Of a stretch of 64,000 nt of DNA, positions 24,453-33,131 are shown in pieces (positions within the stretch are counted from its first letter, which is position 1; every line of letters begins with the position of its first letter). The position numbers and the translations under genes are program-made. This DNA comes from CAWFNW01 sp963817405 (GTDB lineage Bacteria > Actinomycetota > Coriobacteriia > Anaerosomatales > Anaerosomataceae), in assembly GCA_963817405.1 (NCBI GenBank), contig CAWFNW010000001.1, forward strand, positions 124,001 through 188,000, given 5' to 3'. Below the pieces are notes generated by a model. The model saw only the letters and a program-made list of their open reading frames with translations, was not told the DNA's origin and made no database searches.

Positions 24453-24938
24453 CTACGTCGAGCTGTCCGCAACGGACACGTCGACCCACAGCGGGCCGAG
24501 ATAGCGGGCCTGTGCGTCGGGTCCGGCGGCGAGGACCTGCACCAGCGCCGACCCGAACGGTGGACGCAGGTCGAGCGACACTACCTCCCCGAGATCCACG
24601 AGTGCGACGCGTTCGACGCGCGGATCCTCGGGATGTGTAGTGAGTCCCCCGCCGACGACTGTCGCGGCGAAGGTGAGGTTGACGACGTGCCGGGCGCCTG
24701 AGGGATCGATGGTGTCGTTGATGAGAAGCGGCGTCCCAGGTTCGATCGTGAGGCCGGTCTCCTCACGCACCTCCCTCACAAGCGCCTGGCTGAGCGACTC
24801 CCCTGCTTCGACTCCCCCACCCGGGAGCAGGAAGTACGACTGGCCCCCCGTGCGGTGTGTGACAACGACGAGCTTACCCTCAAGGAGAATTGCTGCGGCG
24901 ATGCGTACTCGCGGGCAGTCAGGCGCCGGTGCTGCCAA
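24453..24938 (-). CDS. NUDIX hydrolase
   Basis: 161 residues. The Nudix box is complete: GGGVEAGESLSQALVREV followed by REETGL. Substrate not predictable; it cleaves nucleoside diphosphates linked to another group. The start is probably TTG at 24938 with GGGAGGG close upstream; it overlaps the dut stop by about 20 bases. The pairing with dut suggests nucleotide-pool cleaning. Confidence 0.85.
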   Translation of the reverse strand: MAAPAPDCPRVRIAAAILLEGKLVVVTHRTGGQSYFLLPGGGVEAGESLSQALVREVREETGLTIEPGTPLLINDTIDPSGARHVVNLTFAATVVGGGLTTHPEDPRVERVALVDLGEVVSLDLRPPFGSALVQVLAAGPDAQARYLGPLWVDVSVADSST

Positions 24939-25383
24939 AGCCGCCCTCCCCTCGGACCGTCGAATCGAGCGCCGGCACGTCCACGACCTCGACGGTGGCC
25001 ACCAGCTGGATCACCAGCTGTGCGATCCGGTCACCTTTGCGGATGGCGATTGGCGTGGTCGGATCCAGGTTCACCGCTACGACAGAGATCTCGCCCCGGT
25101 AGTGCGAATCGATCAGGCCGGGCGTGTTCACGAAACTGAGCCCGTGTCTGATGGCGAGGCCGCTTCGGGGCTGCACGAAGCCCGCGTAACCCTCGGGGAT
25201 GGACACGGCAATACCCGTCGGCACAAGGGCCCGTTCGAAGGGCGCAAGCAGTACATCGGCGGCGGCGGAAAGGTCGAGGCCCGCATCGCCGGCGTGCGCG
25301 TACGTGGGAAGCGGGCTGTCAGCGGAGAGCCGGAGCACCTTGAGGCGGGGTCTCCGCGCGTTATCCGTCACGGGGACATCCAC
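24919..25383 (-). CDS. dut: dUTP diphosphatase (dUTPase)
   Basis: 154 residues, trimeric dUTPase. All five motifs are visible: GDAGLDLSA, PRSGLAIRHG, GLIDSHYRGE, GDRIAQLVI and the C-terminal RGEGGFGSTG. Converts dUTP to dUMP and pyrophosphate, keeping uracil out of DNA. GTG start, nine bases behind nrdR. Confidence 0.96.
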   Translation of the reverse strand: MDVPVTDNARRPRLKVLRLSADSPLPTYAHAGDAGLDLSAAADVLLAPFERALVPTGIAVSIPEGYAGFVQPRSGLAIRHGLSFVNTPGLIDSHYRGEISVVAVNLDPTTPIAIRKGDRIAQLVIQLVATVEVVDVPALDSTVRGEGGFGSTGA

Positions 25384-25392
25384 CTGACCGGT

Positions 25393-25839
25393 TCACCCGA
25401 GCTTTCGCAGCTCGGACGTAAACTCGTCGAGGTCCTGGAACTCCTTGTACACGGAGGCGAAGCGGATGTACGCGACCTTGTCGAGCTCCAGCAGGCGCCG
25501 GAGAACCATATCGCCGAGTTGCTTTGCCGGGACTTCGTAGGAGAACGTGTTGTGGAGCTCAGTCTCGACGTCGTCGATGAGCGTCTCGAGTTGGGCCTGG
25601 GTGACGTCGCGCTTGGCCGTTGCCACCATGAGCCCGCGAAGGATCTTGCCCCGATCGAATGGCTCGCGGCGCTGATCCTTCTTGAGAACCATGAGCGGCA
25701 CCTCTTCGCGGCGCTCGTAGGTAGTGAACCGCTCCTCGCATTGCAGGCATTCGCGGCGGCGACGGATGGCGTCAGCGGACTCGGAGACCCGGGAATCGAC
25801 CACCTTGGTCTCTTCATGACCGCAGTACGGGCAACGCAT
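25393..25839 (-). CDS. nrdR: Transcriptional repressor NrdR
   Basis: 148 residues from ATG 25839. Zinc ribbon CPYCG...CLQC followed by FTTYER, then an ATP-cone domain (VLKKDQRREPFDRGKILRGL). NrdR senses ATP/dATP and represses ribonucleotide reductase genes. The start was chosen because the family begins MRCPYC; an upstream in-frame GTG or TTG would add 13 odd residues. Cotranscribed with dut and the NUDIX gene, giving a nucleotide-pool operon. Its own promoter carries an inverted repeat resembling an NrdR box. Confidence 0.96.
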   Translation of the reverse strand: MRCPYCGHEETKVVDSRVSESADAIRRRRECLQCEERFTTYERREEVPLMVLKKDQRREPFDRGKILRGLMVATAKRDVTQAQLETLIDDVETELHNTFSYEVPAKQLGDMVLRRLLELDKVAYIRFASVYKEFQDLDEFTSELRKLG

Positions 25840-25868
25840 ACAACACCCCCACATGTAGGCTTTCGTGA

Positions 25869-25897
25869 AGCCTAGCACACCATATCTGGGGTGTCTA
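25869..25897 (-). promoter_or_regulatory. nrdR promoter
   Basis: On the minus strand: -35 TAGACA (5/6 to TTGACA) at 25892-25897, 17-base spacer, extended -10 TGCTAGGCT with the hexamer at 25869-25874. The expected start of transcription is about 25-30 bases ahead of the ATG at 25839. Confidence 0.55.
25877..25894 (-). promoter_or_regulatory. Candidate NrdR box
   Basis: Inverted repeat ACACC-N8-GGTGT; 12 of 16 positions agree with the general NrdR box (ACACWATATATWGTGT). It fills most of the spacer of the nrdR promoter, so binding would block RNA polymerase. Suggests autoregulation. Confidence 0.5.
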
Positions 25898-25989
25898 ACG
25901 CGAACTTTCCAAGAAACTGGATTTGACTGCGATTGCCGTCCTCGGACGAGGAAATCGCGACAGGTTGGCTCGCGGCTATTGGCGGTGCG

Positions 25990-26367
25990 TCAGGGCCGAG
26001 CGTCCGCAGCGAACACCGGCGTCTGAGCGGGAACCAGCAGCAGTTGGCCGGGCGTCAGCGCGCTTTGCTCCAGGTTGTTGAGCTGGCGGATGACCTCGAC
26101 CGTCTGGGCAGCGGACTTCCCCTCCTGCGGGTACGTGCGAGCGAGATCCCACAGGCTCTGGGAGGTACGGACGGCGACCGTCTGCGTGCGCGACGGAGTC
26201 TCGACTCCGCTGCGGATCGACGGAAGCGCGGCGGCTATGAACAGGGTAACGAGCGCCACAGTGAGGATGAGGATCTCTGCGGAGGACAGTCGTCCGCCGC
26301 TGGTCCGATCGGCGCGCGGTGTGGAGACCCGGACGTTGGTGTGGCGATACGCGACCGCAGTGCTCAT
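25990..26367 (-). CDS. LysM membrane protein divergent from lexA (YneA-like, putative SOS division inhibitor)
   Basis: 125 residues. About 30 cytoplasmic residues, one membrane segment (31-50), and a LysM domain outside (about 63-113, with SQSLWDLARTYP and LTPGQLLLVPA). This is the plan of YneA of Bacillus and related SOS cell-division suppressors, which also lie divergent from lexA. ATG after GGGAGGG. The promoter contains a perfect LexA box in its spacer and a second just downstream. Function as a division inhibitor is inference from plan, position and control. Confidence 0.78.
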   Translation of the reverse strand: MSTAVAYRHTNVRVSTPRADRTSGGRLSSAEILILTVALVTLFIAAALPSIRSGVETPSRTQTVAVRTSQSLWDLARTYPQEGKSAAQTVEVIRQLNNLEQSALTPGQLLLVPAQTPVFAADARP

Positions 26368-26439
26368 GTCACCCTCCCGACTCGTTCTTCACTGCTGCAA
26401 ACTTAGAAGGTTGCTCTGACACGGCTCAGTCCCCGAATC

Positions 26440-26453
26440 AGAACGTGTGTTCG
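26440..26453. promoter_or_regulatory. LexA (SOS) box 1
   Basis: AGAACGTGTGTTCG: matches the Gram-positive/actinobacterial box CGAAC-N4-GTTCG except the first base. Near the expected transcription start of the LysM gene. Confidence 0.7.
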
Positions 26454-26458
26454 TTCAC

Positions 26459-26487
26459 AGCGTAGACGAACATATGTTCGTATGCAA
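26459..26487 (-). promoter_or_regulatory. Promoter of the LysM gene
   Basis: Minus strand -35 TTGCAT (26482-26487), 17-base spacer, -10 TACGCT (26459-26464). LexA box 2 fills the spacer. Confidence 0.6.
26467..26480. promoter_or_regulatory. LexA (SOS) box 2, perfect consensus
   Basis: CGAACATATGTTCG, a perfect 14-base palindrome identical to the SOS consensus. Lies within the promoter spacer of the LysM gene. Confidence 0.93.
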
Positions 26488-26496
26488 GCACGAAAT

Positions 26497-26510
26497 CGAA
26501 CGGGTGTTTG
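26497..26510. promoter_or_regulatory. LexA (SOS) box 3
   Basis: CGAACGGGTGTTTG: one mismatch in the right half-site. It overlaps the -35 element of the lexA promoter. Confidence 0.72.
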
Positions 26511-26536
26511 CATGGGCGGACCATGCGTCGTACACT
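26508..26536 (+). promoter_or_regulatory. lexA promoter
   Basis: -35 TTGCAT (26508-26513), exactly 17 bases, -10 TACACT (26531-26536). Transcription would begin near 26543, 26 bases before the ATG. Confidence 0.65.
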
Positions 26537-26568
26537 GGGCGCGTCAGACGCCGTCACAGGGGGATTCC

Positions 26569-27195
26569 ATGGAGTACCGCGCAGAGCTCACACGGCGTCA
26601 GCGGGAGATCCTCGACTTCATCCGAGCAGAGATCCACCGCCGCGGGTTTCCTCCGTCGGTTCGCGAGATCGGCGATGCGGTCGGACTTTCATCGTCGTCC
26701 ACCGTGCACTCGCATCTCGCCGCCCTTGAGGCGAAGGGCTTTGTGCGCAGGGATCCCAGCAAGCCGCGCGCGCTCGAAGTGCTCGACTATCGGGACACTG
26801 AGCGCGCCGTCGACTACGGGGCGCTCCAGTCCCTCCCGGTGGTCGGTTCCGTCGCGGCGGGCGAACCCCTCCTCGCGGCCGAGAACATCGAGCAGACACT
26901 TCCGCTGCCCGCAGAGATCGCCGGTGACTCGACCTTCATCCTCCGCATCAAAGGCGACAGCATGATCGAAGCCGGTATCCTCGATGGGGACTTCGTTGTG
27001 GTCCGGCAGCAGTCGACGGCCAACAACGGCGATATCGTCGTTGCGCAACTTGATGACGACGCGACGGTCAAGCGCTTCTTTAAGGAGGCGGACCGGGTGC
27101 GGTTGCAGCCTGAGAACCCAGCGTTCGAACCCATCTACTCTCGCGACGTGAACATTCTGGGCAAGGTAACCGCGCTCTTCCGGCGCGTCGTCTAG
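26569..27195 (+). CDS. lexA: SOS repressor LexA
   Basis: 208 residues from ATG 26569 (AGGGGGAT upstream; the upstream in-frame start at 26482 lies ahead of the promoter and is rejected). Winged helix N-terminus (LTRRQREILDFI, FPPSVREIGDAVGLSSSSTV). Self-cleavage bond Ala97-Gly98 in SVAAGEP; catalytic dyad Ser131 (KGDSMIEAGI) and Lys168 (DATVKRFF). Represses SOS genes until RecA filaments trigger cleavage. A LexA box over its own -35 shows autoregulation. Confidence 0.97.
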   Translation: MEYRAELTRRQREILDFIRAEIHRRGFPPSVREIGDAVGLSSSSTVHSHLAALEAKGFVRRDPSKPRALEVLDYRDTERAVDYGALQSLPVVGSVAAGEPLLAAENIEQTLPLPAEIAGDSTFILRIKGDSMIEAGILDGDFVVVRQQSTANNGDIVVAQLDDDATVKRFFKEADRVRLQPENPAFEPIYSRDVNILGKVTALFRRVV

Positions 27196-27230
27196 AACAG
27201 CCTCGCGGCCGCGCGATCTGTGCATCAACA

Positions 27231-27264
27231 GGAGCGGCCGATAGCACTCGCCGTCGGCCGCTCC
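27231..27264. terminator. Bidirectional terminator hairpin between lexA and hflX
   Basis: Perfect 11-bp stem GGAGCGGCCGA / TCGGCCGCTCC with a 12-base loop, placed between the convergent lexA and hflX stops. Short pyrimidine-rich tail on the plus side. Serves both strands by position. Confidence 0.7.
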
Positions 27265-27269
27265 AGCGT

Positions 27270-28599
27270 CTACTCTTGGCCCCCCGAAGACTCCCCCTGC
27301 AACGGCTGTAGCCCCGCAACGCGTGCCGCGATGGATGCCGGCAGGCGCGCCGTGATGAGCGTCCCCGTGGGCGTGTATTCTTCGCTGATGATCCGTCCAC
27401 GCTCGTGGATGAGTCGCACGATCTCGCCGCTGGTGTACGGGACGAGCACCGTGACCGCCACCTCGCCGCGAGCAGCTTCGGTGCCGAGACGCGCGAGCAG
27501 GTCAGGGATCCCCGCCCCTGTCGCCGCGGAGATCAGCACCGCGTTCCGGGAGGACTCCCGGAGCCGCGCCAACTCCCCCGCATCCAGCCGGTCGCACTTG
27601 TTGAACACGAGAACGCAGGGGCGACCTGCCGCGCCGATCTCCTCGAGGACCTCGTTGACTGCGGCGATGTGCGCTCGGGCCTTCGGATGCGAGGCATCCA
27701 CTACGTGCAGCTGCAAGTCGACCTGGAGGATCTCGTCGAGGGTCGACTTGAAGGCCTCGACAAGGCCGTGCGGCAACTTGTTGATGAATCCGACTGTGTC
27801 GGTGAGCGTGATCGCGCGCCCTTCGGGGAGTTCAAGGCGTCGCGTGGTCGCGTCAAGCGTCGCGAAGAGCTTGTCTTCGACGAGCACGCCGGCGTCGGTC
27901 AGGGCGTTCAGGAGCGTCGACTTGCCCGCGTTCGTGTAGCCGACGAGCGAGACTCGGTAGAGGCCCGACTCGGCACGAGAATGCCGCTGCGTCTCGCGGT
28001 TCTGCGCAACGTGCTTGAGTTCGCGTCGGAGCTCAGAGATCCGCTTGCGCGCGAGGCGGCGGTCGGTCTCAAGCTGCGACTCGCCGGCGCCGAAGCGCGC
28101 TCCTCTGCCGCCGCCGAGCCGTTCGGCCTCGAGATGCCCCCACATGCCGCGGAGGCGCGGCAGGATGTACTCCAGCCGAGCCAGCTCGACCTGTAGTTTA
28201 CCTTCACGGCTTGTCGCGTGCAGCGCGAAGATCTCGAGGATGAGCGCCGTTCGGTCAAGCACGCGGACGTCGGGCAGGAGCTTCTCGAGGTTCGACTGCT
28301 GGCTGGGGGTGAGTTCCTCGTCGAAGATGACCAAGTTGGCGTCAGTGTCTCGCGCCGCCGCCGCGACCTCTTCGACCTTGCCCTGACCGATAAACGTTCG
28401 CGGATTAGGTCGCTCTAGGCGCTGTGTGATCGTGGCAACGACTCGCGCACCGGCGGTATAGGTCGAGCCGGCCCAACTCGGCAAGGTCCTCTTCCAGGTC
28501 CCAGCCGTCGTCGCGCGGGCGGTCGATGCCGACAAGCACCGCTCGGTCCTGCTCGGTGCTCGCGATCTCGTAGTGGCCGCTGGCGTCGGGTAGCGTCAT
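27270..28599 (-). CDS. hflX: GTPase HflX, N-terminus displaced by an apparent single-base insertion
   Basis: Ribosome-associated GTPase that splits stalled or hibernating 70S ribosomes. The main frame gives the HflX N-domain (GARVVATITQRLERPNPRTF, FDEELTPSQQSNLEKLLP, EYILPRLRG) and the G domain (VGYTNAGKSTLLN, DTVGFINKLPH, NKCD). The true N-terminus (MTLPDASGHYEIAS, DRAVLVGIDRP, DLEEDLAELGRL) is in another frame and starts at ATG 28599. Removing one base near 28463 joins GRL to AYTAGARVV in register. The rest is intact, about 443 residues. Probably a consensus error, as dapL next door is worse. Confidence 0.88.
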
Positions 28600-28622
28600 G
28601 GTGCGACGGGGGCCGCTCCTCC

Positions 28623-29784
28623 TCAGAGTGTGTTCTTGATGCGTTCGATGCGCCTCTTCGAGGCGGTCATCGGGCGTCGTGAGGCTGATGCGGACGTAGC
28701 CCTCGCCACTCGGGCCGTAGGCGCTGCCCGCCGCAACGATGACGTTGGCCTCGTCGAGGATCTTCGTGGCGAACTCGGCCGAGGTGTACCCCTCGGGCAC
28801 CTTCGCCCACACGTAGATGGTTGCCTTGGGCACGTTGGGCCGAGAGGCCGATCGCGCCGAGCGCGTCCATCACAAGGTCGCGGCGGCGCTGGTACAGGGC
28901 GTTGAGCTCGGTGATCGACGTCCTGCGGTCCGAGAAGGGCCTCGATGGCTGCGTCCTGGACGGCGGTGAAGACACCCGAGTCGATGTTGCTCTTGACCGT
29001 GCCGAGCGCCTTGATGGCCTGCGCGTTGCCGACGGCGAACGCGACACGCCAGCCGGTCATGTTGTACGCCTTCGAGCAGCTGAAGAGCTCGATTGCGACG
29101 TCCTTCGCGCCGGGCCGCTCGAAGATGCTCGGCGGGCGGTAGCCGTCGAAGCGCGATCTCGGAGTACGCGTTGTCGTGGACGAGCAGCAGGTCGTGCTCG
29201 CGCGCGAACGCGATGGCGCGATCGAAGTACTCGGGCGGCGCGATCGCCGAAGTGGGGTTGTTCGGGTAGCTGATGAACATCATCTTCGCCTTGGCGAGGA
29301 CGTCGGCCGGCGTACTCTCGAAGTCCGCGAGGAAGCCGTTCTCCTCGGTCATCGGCATCCAGTGCGTGAGACCGCCGACCAGCACGCCGCCGGTGTAGTA
29401 GACGGGATAGCCGGCGCCGGGCACGAGGGTGTAGTCGCCGGGGTCGACGAACGCCGGGAAGAGGTGCGCTATGCCTTCCTTGCTGCCGATCATCGCGAGT
29501 GTCTCGGTGTTCGGGTCGACCTCTACGCCGAAGCGGCGGTGCATCCACTCGCTCGCGGCCGCTCGGTACGGCTTCGAGCCCGCGTACGCCGGATACTGGT
29601 GGTTCTTCGGATTCGCCACCGCCTTCGGGCCGCAGCGACGATATGCTGCCGGCGTGGGCGTGTCGGGATCCCCGATGCCGAGCGAGATGACGTCGATGCC
29701 CTGCGCCTGCTTCGCCTCCCTCTTCCGGTCGATCTCGGCGAACAGGTACGGTGGAAGGTTGGCGATGCGGTTGGCGGTCCTCAC
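28623..29784 (-). pseudogene. dapL: LL-diaminopimelate aminotransferase, broken by several single-base indels
   Basis: PLP aminotransferase that converts tetrahydrodipicolinate directly to LL-diaminopimelate, one step before dapF. Starts GTG 29784 (NRIANLPPYLFAEIDRK, DVISLGIGDPDTPTPA) and ends at the TGA at 28623 (ERIKNTL). In between the family sequence is spread over three frames. Apparent extra bases lie near 29646, 29151, 28919, 28838 and 28650, and one missing base near 29625. Between the indels the family residues are kept, including the PLP lysine in FSCSKAYNMTGWR. No nonsense substitution is seen. Most likely sequence errors in an intact gene; true decay is possible and would remove this DAP route. 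Confidence 0.85.
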
Positions 29785-29863
29785 GGTAGAGGCATCCCCT
29801 TCACGAATGTGCGGTCACAGCCCGGCCGGGGCGGGTATTCGGTACATGGTAGCAGATGGTCGG

Positions 29864-30733
29864 CTACTCATCGTCGACGTCGGTGAGGTGCACGACGCCA
29901 TCGAAGACCTCGGTTGCCGACCCTGTCATGCGGACGTGACCATCCTCGGCCCAGAGGATCTGGAGCTCGCCCCCGGGCAGCTCAACGGTCACCGAAGGGC
30001 CGGTTCGACCGGTCAGGGCAGCGGCGACCGTCGCGGCGCACGCCCCGGTCCCGCACGCGAGCGTCTCCCCCACGCCACGCTCCCACACGCGCATGCGCAC
30101 GCGGTCGGGCGCGAGCAACTGGACGAACTCGACATTCGTGTGGTCCGGGAAGGAATCGTGTACCTCGACCTCGGGCCCCAAGGTCTCGACGGGAGCCTCA
30201 TCGACGTCGTCGACCCAGATGATGGCGTGCGGGTTTCCCATGCTGACGAGGGTGACCGTGACGTCGCCGAGCGTGGTTGACAGCGGTGCGTCGAGTACCG
30301 CGTCTCCGTCAAAGCGTGCGGGAATCTCGGCAGGGGCGAGGACGGGTTCACCCATGTCGACGGTTGCGGCCTCCATCAGGCCGTCGTCGCCGCGCACGAC
30401 GGTGACCGGCTTCGGGCCGCCGAGCGTGTCGATGAGGAGGTCCGTGACGTCGCCAGGGACGAGCTCTCGGTCGACGAGGTACTTCGCGAAGCAGCGAATA
30501 CCATTGCCGCACATCTCGGCAAGCGAGCCGTCGGCATTGTGGTAGAGCATGTAGAACTCGGCGTCTGCTCGTGCGGAGCGACGGATTAGGATGAGGCCGT
30601 CTGCTCCGATGCCGAAGTGCCGGTCACAGAGCCACGCCACCGCCTCCGGGGCGAGGTCCCAGGTGCTCGAGAGGTCTTCGATGACGACGAAGTCGTTACC
30701 GAGGCCGTGCATCTTGGTGAACGTGAGGTCCAT
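29864..30733 (-). CDS. dapF: Diaminopimelate epimerase
   Basis: 289 residues. Converts LL- to meso-diaminopimelate for lysine and peptidoglycan. Two catalytic cysteines: in EMCGNGIRCFAKY and in LACGTGACAA. N-terminal KMHGLGNDFVVIE is typical. ATG start. Directly upstream of dapL in the transcript order, so both act in consecutive steps of one pathway. Confidence 0.97.
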   Translation of the reverse strand: MDLTFTKMHGLGNDFVVIEDLSSTWDLAPEAVAWLCDRHFGIGADGLILIRRSARADAEFYMLYHNADGSLAEMCGNGIRCFAKYLVDRELVPGDVTDLLIDTLGGPKPVTVVRGDDGLMEAATVDMGEPVLAPAEIPARFDGDAVLDAPLSTTLGDVTVTLVSMGNPHAIIWVDDVDEAPVETLGPEVEVHDSFPDHTNVEFVQLLAPDRVRMRVWERGVGETLACGTGACAATVAAALTGRTGPSVTVELPGGELQILWAEDGHVRMTGSATEVFDGVVHLTDVDDE

Positions 30734-30759
30734 GGCTCTCGCTCCGCGGTCGAGGGAGG

Positions 30760-31731
30760 CTACGCACCGGGTGGCGCGTGCCGTTCTCGGGATTCTACCA
30801 AGCGAAGCGCCGCGCTGCGCGCCTGCTCAGGCGACGACTCAGTGACGTCAAGCCACATGATTCGCGGATCGGCTCGAAACCACGTCATCTGCCGCTTCGC
30901 GTACCGGCGTGTGGCCTGCTTGATCGAGGCGATCGCCTGGCCGAGGTCAGCGCCGCGCTCGATCACGGGCACGAGCTCCTTGTAGCCGATCGCCTGCGCT
31001 GCAGTAAGCGCCTCGCGGAAGCCGCGGGAGACGAGGGCGCGCACCTCCTCGAGAAGGCCGGTCGCTAGCATCCTGTCGACTCGCTCGTCGATGCGTGCAG
31101 ACAGCTGCTCGCGATCCATAGTGAGCCCCAGCATGACGGAATCGTAGACGCTCTCGCGCTTGGAGAACCGAGCCGCCTGCTCGGCGTAGGATGTGCCGCT
31201 CTCGAGCATTTCGAGGGCCCGGACGACGCGTCGGACGTTGTTGGGATGGATGCGGGCAGCCGACTCCGGGTCGCGCGTCGCGAGGAGCGCGTGGAGCTCC
31301 TCCGGTCCGATCTCAGCCGCATGCGCCTCCAGGCGCTCTCTCGCGGCGGTGGCGGCCTCCCCGTGTGGGAAGCTCCAGTCGTCGAGGGCGGCGCGGACAT
31401 AGAGGCCGGTGCCGCCGCAGAGGATGGGGACGTGTCCGCGCAGGGCGATGTCGGTGATTGCTGCGCGCGCATCGTGCTGGAAGCGTGCGGCCGAGTACGG
31501 CTCCCCTGGATCGACGAGATCGATGCAGTGGTAGGGCGTGGCGCGTTCGTCCGCCGACGGCTTCGCTGTGCCGATGTCCATCCCGCGGTAGACCTGCATG
31601 GCGTCCGCGCTGACGATCTCGCCGCCGAGGTCGAGCGCGAGCGTCTCCGCGAGCGCGGACTTGCCGACCGCCGTCGGTCCGACGACGGCGATGACGGTGG
31701 GCACTTTGATCGGTCGCGAGGATGCGCTCAC
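30760..31731 (-). CDS. miaA: tRNA dimethylallyltransferase
   Basis: 323 residues. Adds the isopentenyl group to A37 of tRNAs reading UNN codons. P-loop VVGPTAVGKSALAE, SADAMQVYRGMDIGTAKP, GGTGLYVRA and the C-terminal QATRRYAKRQMTWFR. GTG start. MiaB, which methylthiolates the same base, is encoded two genes away. Confidence 0.97.
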   Translation of the reverse strand: MSASSRPIKVPTVIAVVGPTAVGKSALAETLALDLGGEIVSADAMQVYRGMDIGTAKPSADERATPYHCIDLVDPGEPYSAARFQHDARAAITDIALRGHVPILCGGTGLYVRAALDDWSFPHGEAATAARERLEAHAAEIGPEELHALLATRDPESAARIHPNNVRRVVRALEMLESGTSYAEQAARFSKRESVYDSVMLGLTMDREQLSARIDERVDRMLATGLLEEVRALVSRGFREALTAAQAIGYKELVPVIERGADLGQAIASIKQATRRYAKRQMTWFRADPRIMWLDVTESSPEQARSAALRLVESRERHAPPGA

Positions 31732-31738
31732 GCCGGCC

Positions 31739-33112
31739 TCAGTGGTAGCGCTCGACTTTGAAGCGCTCCAGGCGCACGCGCTCGTCGGAGCGGATGCCCG
31801 CCTTCGCCATAGCGATCGACACCTGCTCGTCCGCTGAGTCGACGCCCTCCAAATCGGGTAGTAACAGCCCCCGCCGCCAGTCGCACGACACGATCACGCC
31901 GTAGGTGGTAGGGTCTAGATCTGAGAGCGCGCAGGACTCGGCGTCACCGAGGACGTCGACGGAGATCTCAAGGTCTTCGAGCTCGTCTTGTTGAAGTTCA
32001 GGAAAACGTGGGTCGGCGGTCGCCGCCTGGATCGCGTTGTGCACGATCTCCTGCGCGAGGGTCGGCGCGGTGGCGCAGATTGTGCCGATGCAGCCGCGGA
32101 GCGCCCCCTTCCGGTGCAGGCTCACGAACGCGCCGGCACGACCGGCGAGCAGCCCCGTTGGCATGCCGGGGTCGAGCACCCGGCGCTCGCGCACGTATGT
32201 CTCGATGGTCCTGCGCGCGAGCGCGACGGGTTCCGACTCCGCCGAGCCGGCGCCCCCACCCTTTCGCCCGGTCGTGGGCGTCACGTCGCGGAGCGTGTCG
32301 AGCAGCCCGGGCGGGGCCGCAAGCGCGGTCAGGTAGCCGACGCCCCAAGGTCCTTCGTACGAGAGCACCCGGGTCTCGGCGTCGGGGATGACGCCGCCGA
32401 GCGTGATGAACGAGCGGAGTCCACACTCCCCCGCGGCCTCGACGAGCGACTGGTCGAGGTTCATGAGCCCGACGAGGTCACCAGCGGTGACGTGCTCGAA
32501 AAGCACACGGTCGAACTCGGCGCCTCGTGGCGAGTACCCCGCGTTCGCGCCTCGCGTGAGGCGGTGGCTGCAGTCGCCACTTGCCACGAACGCGATCCGC
32601 CTGCCGAGGCCCTCCGCGCTCCTCCGTACGACTTCGCCAAGTCGACGATGCCGTGCATACGGCAGCCACGACAACGAGAGATCGACGATCGGCCAACGAC
32701 CGTCAGGGTCGAGGAAGCTCATCGGGACCATGACGCCGTGATCGAGCACGCCGGGTTCCAGCCGCGGGCCGGTGGCGCGATCGAGGGCGGGAATACCCTC
32801 GGCAGCGAGCGCACCGAGGACCGCCCGGGCGAGTTCAACGTCGGTCCGGTAGCGGAAACGCGCGCCTGGCGCGCCGAACTGCGCGAACGAGCCGCTCGTC
32901 TCCGGCGCGGTGTCGATGAGGAAAGCGTCGGATGCGGCCGGGCTGTGCGGCGACATGACGACGACGGTGTCGGGGTCGAATGCGGCAAGGTAGGCCGCAG
33001 CCTGCTCCATCGCCGAGATGGATGCAGCCGTGACGTCTGCTTCGCGCCCACCGACGGCGGGCACCATGATCGGCGGATGCGGGGCGATGATGCCGAGCGT
33101 CTGACGAGTCAT
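31739..33112 (-). CDS. MEMO-like (AmmB) plus AMMECR1 (AmmA) fusion protein
   Basis: 457 residues from ATG 33112 (GAGGAGG eight bases before). N-terminal half (about 1-270): class III extradiol-dioxygenase-like MEMO domain, with IAPHPPIMVP, SPHSPAASD, GVLDHGVMVPM and ASGDCSHRLT as the metal-site region. C-terminal half (about 290-455): AMMECR1 domain with GRAGAFVSLHRKGALRGCIG. These two domains and a radical SAM protein form the AmmeMemoRadiSam group, whose function is poorly known. The radical SAM partner is not in the window. Confidence 0.9.
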   Translation of the reverse strand: MTRQTLGIIAPHPPIMVPAVGGREADVTAASISAMEQAAAYLAAFDPDTVVVMSPHSPAASDAFLIDTAPETSGSFAQFGAPGARFRYRTDVELARAVLGALAAEGIPALDRATGPRLEPGVLDHGVMVPMSFLDPDGRWPIVDLSLSWLPYARHRRLGEVVRRSAEGLGRRIAFVASGDCSHRLTRGANAGYSPRGAEFDRVLFEHVTAGDLVGLMNLDQSLVEAAGECGLRSFITLGGVIPDAETRVLSYEGPWGVGYLTALAAPPGLLDTLRDVTPTTGRKGGGAGSAESEPVALARRTIETYVRERRVLDPGMPTGLLAGRAGAFVSLHRKGALRGCIGTICATAPTLAQEIVHNAIQAATADPRFPELQQDELEDLEISVDVLGDAESCALSDLDPTTYGVIVSCDWRRGLLLPDLEGVDSADEQVSIAMAKAGIRSDERVRLERFKVERYH

Positions 33113-33131
33113 GCGTGTCACCTCCTCGTCT

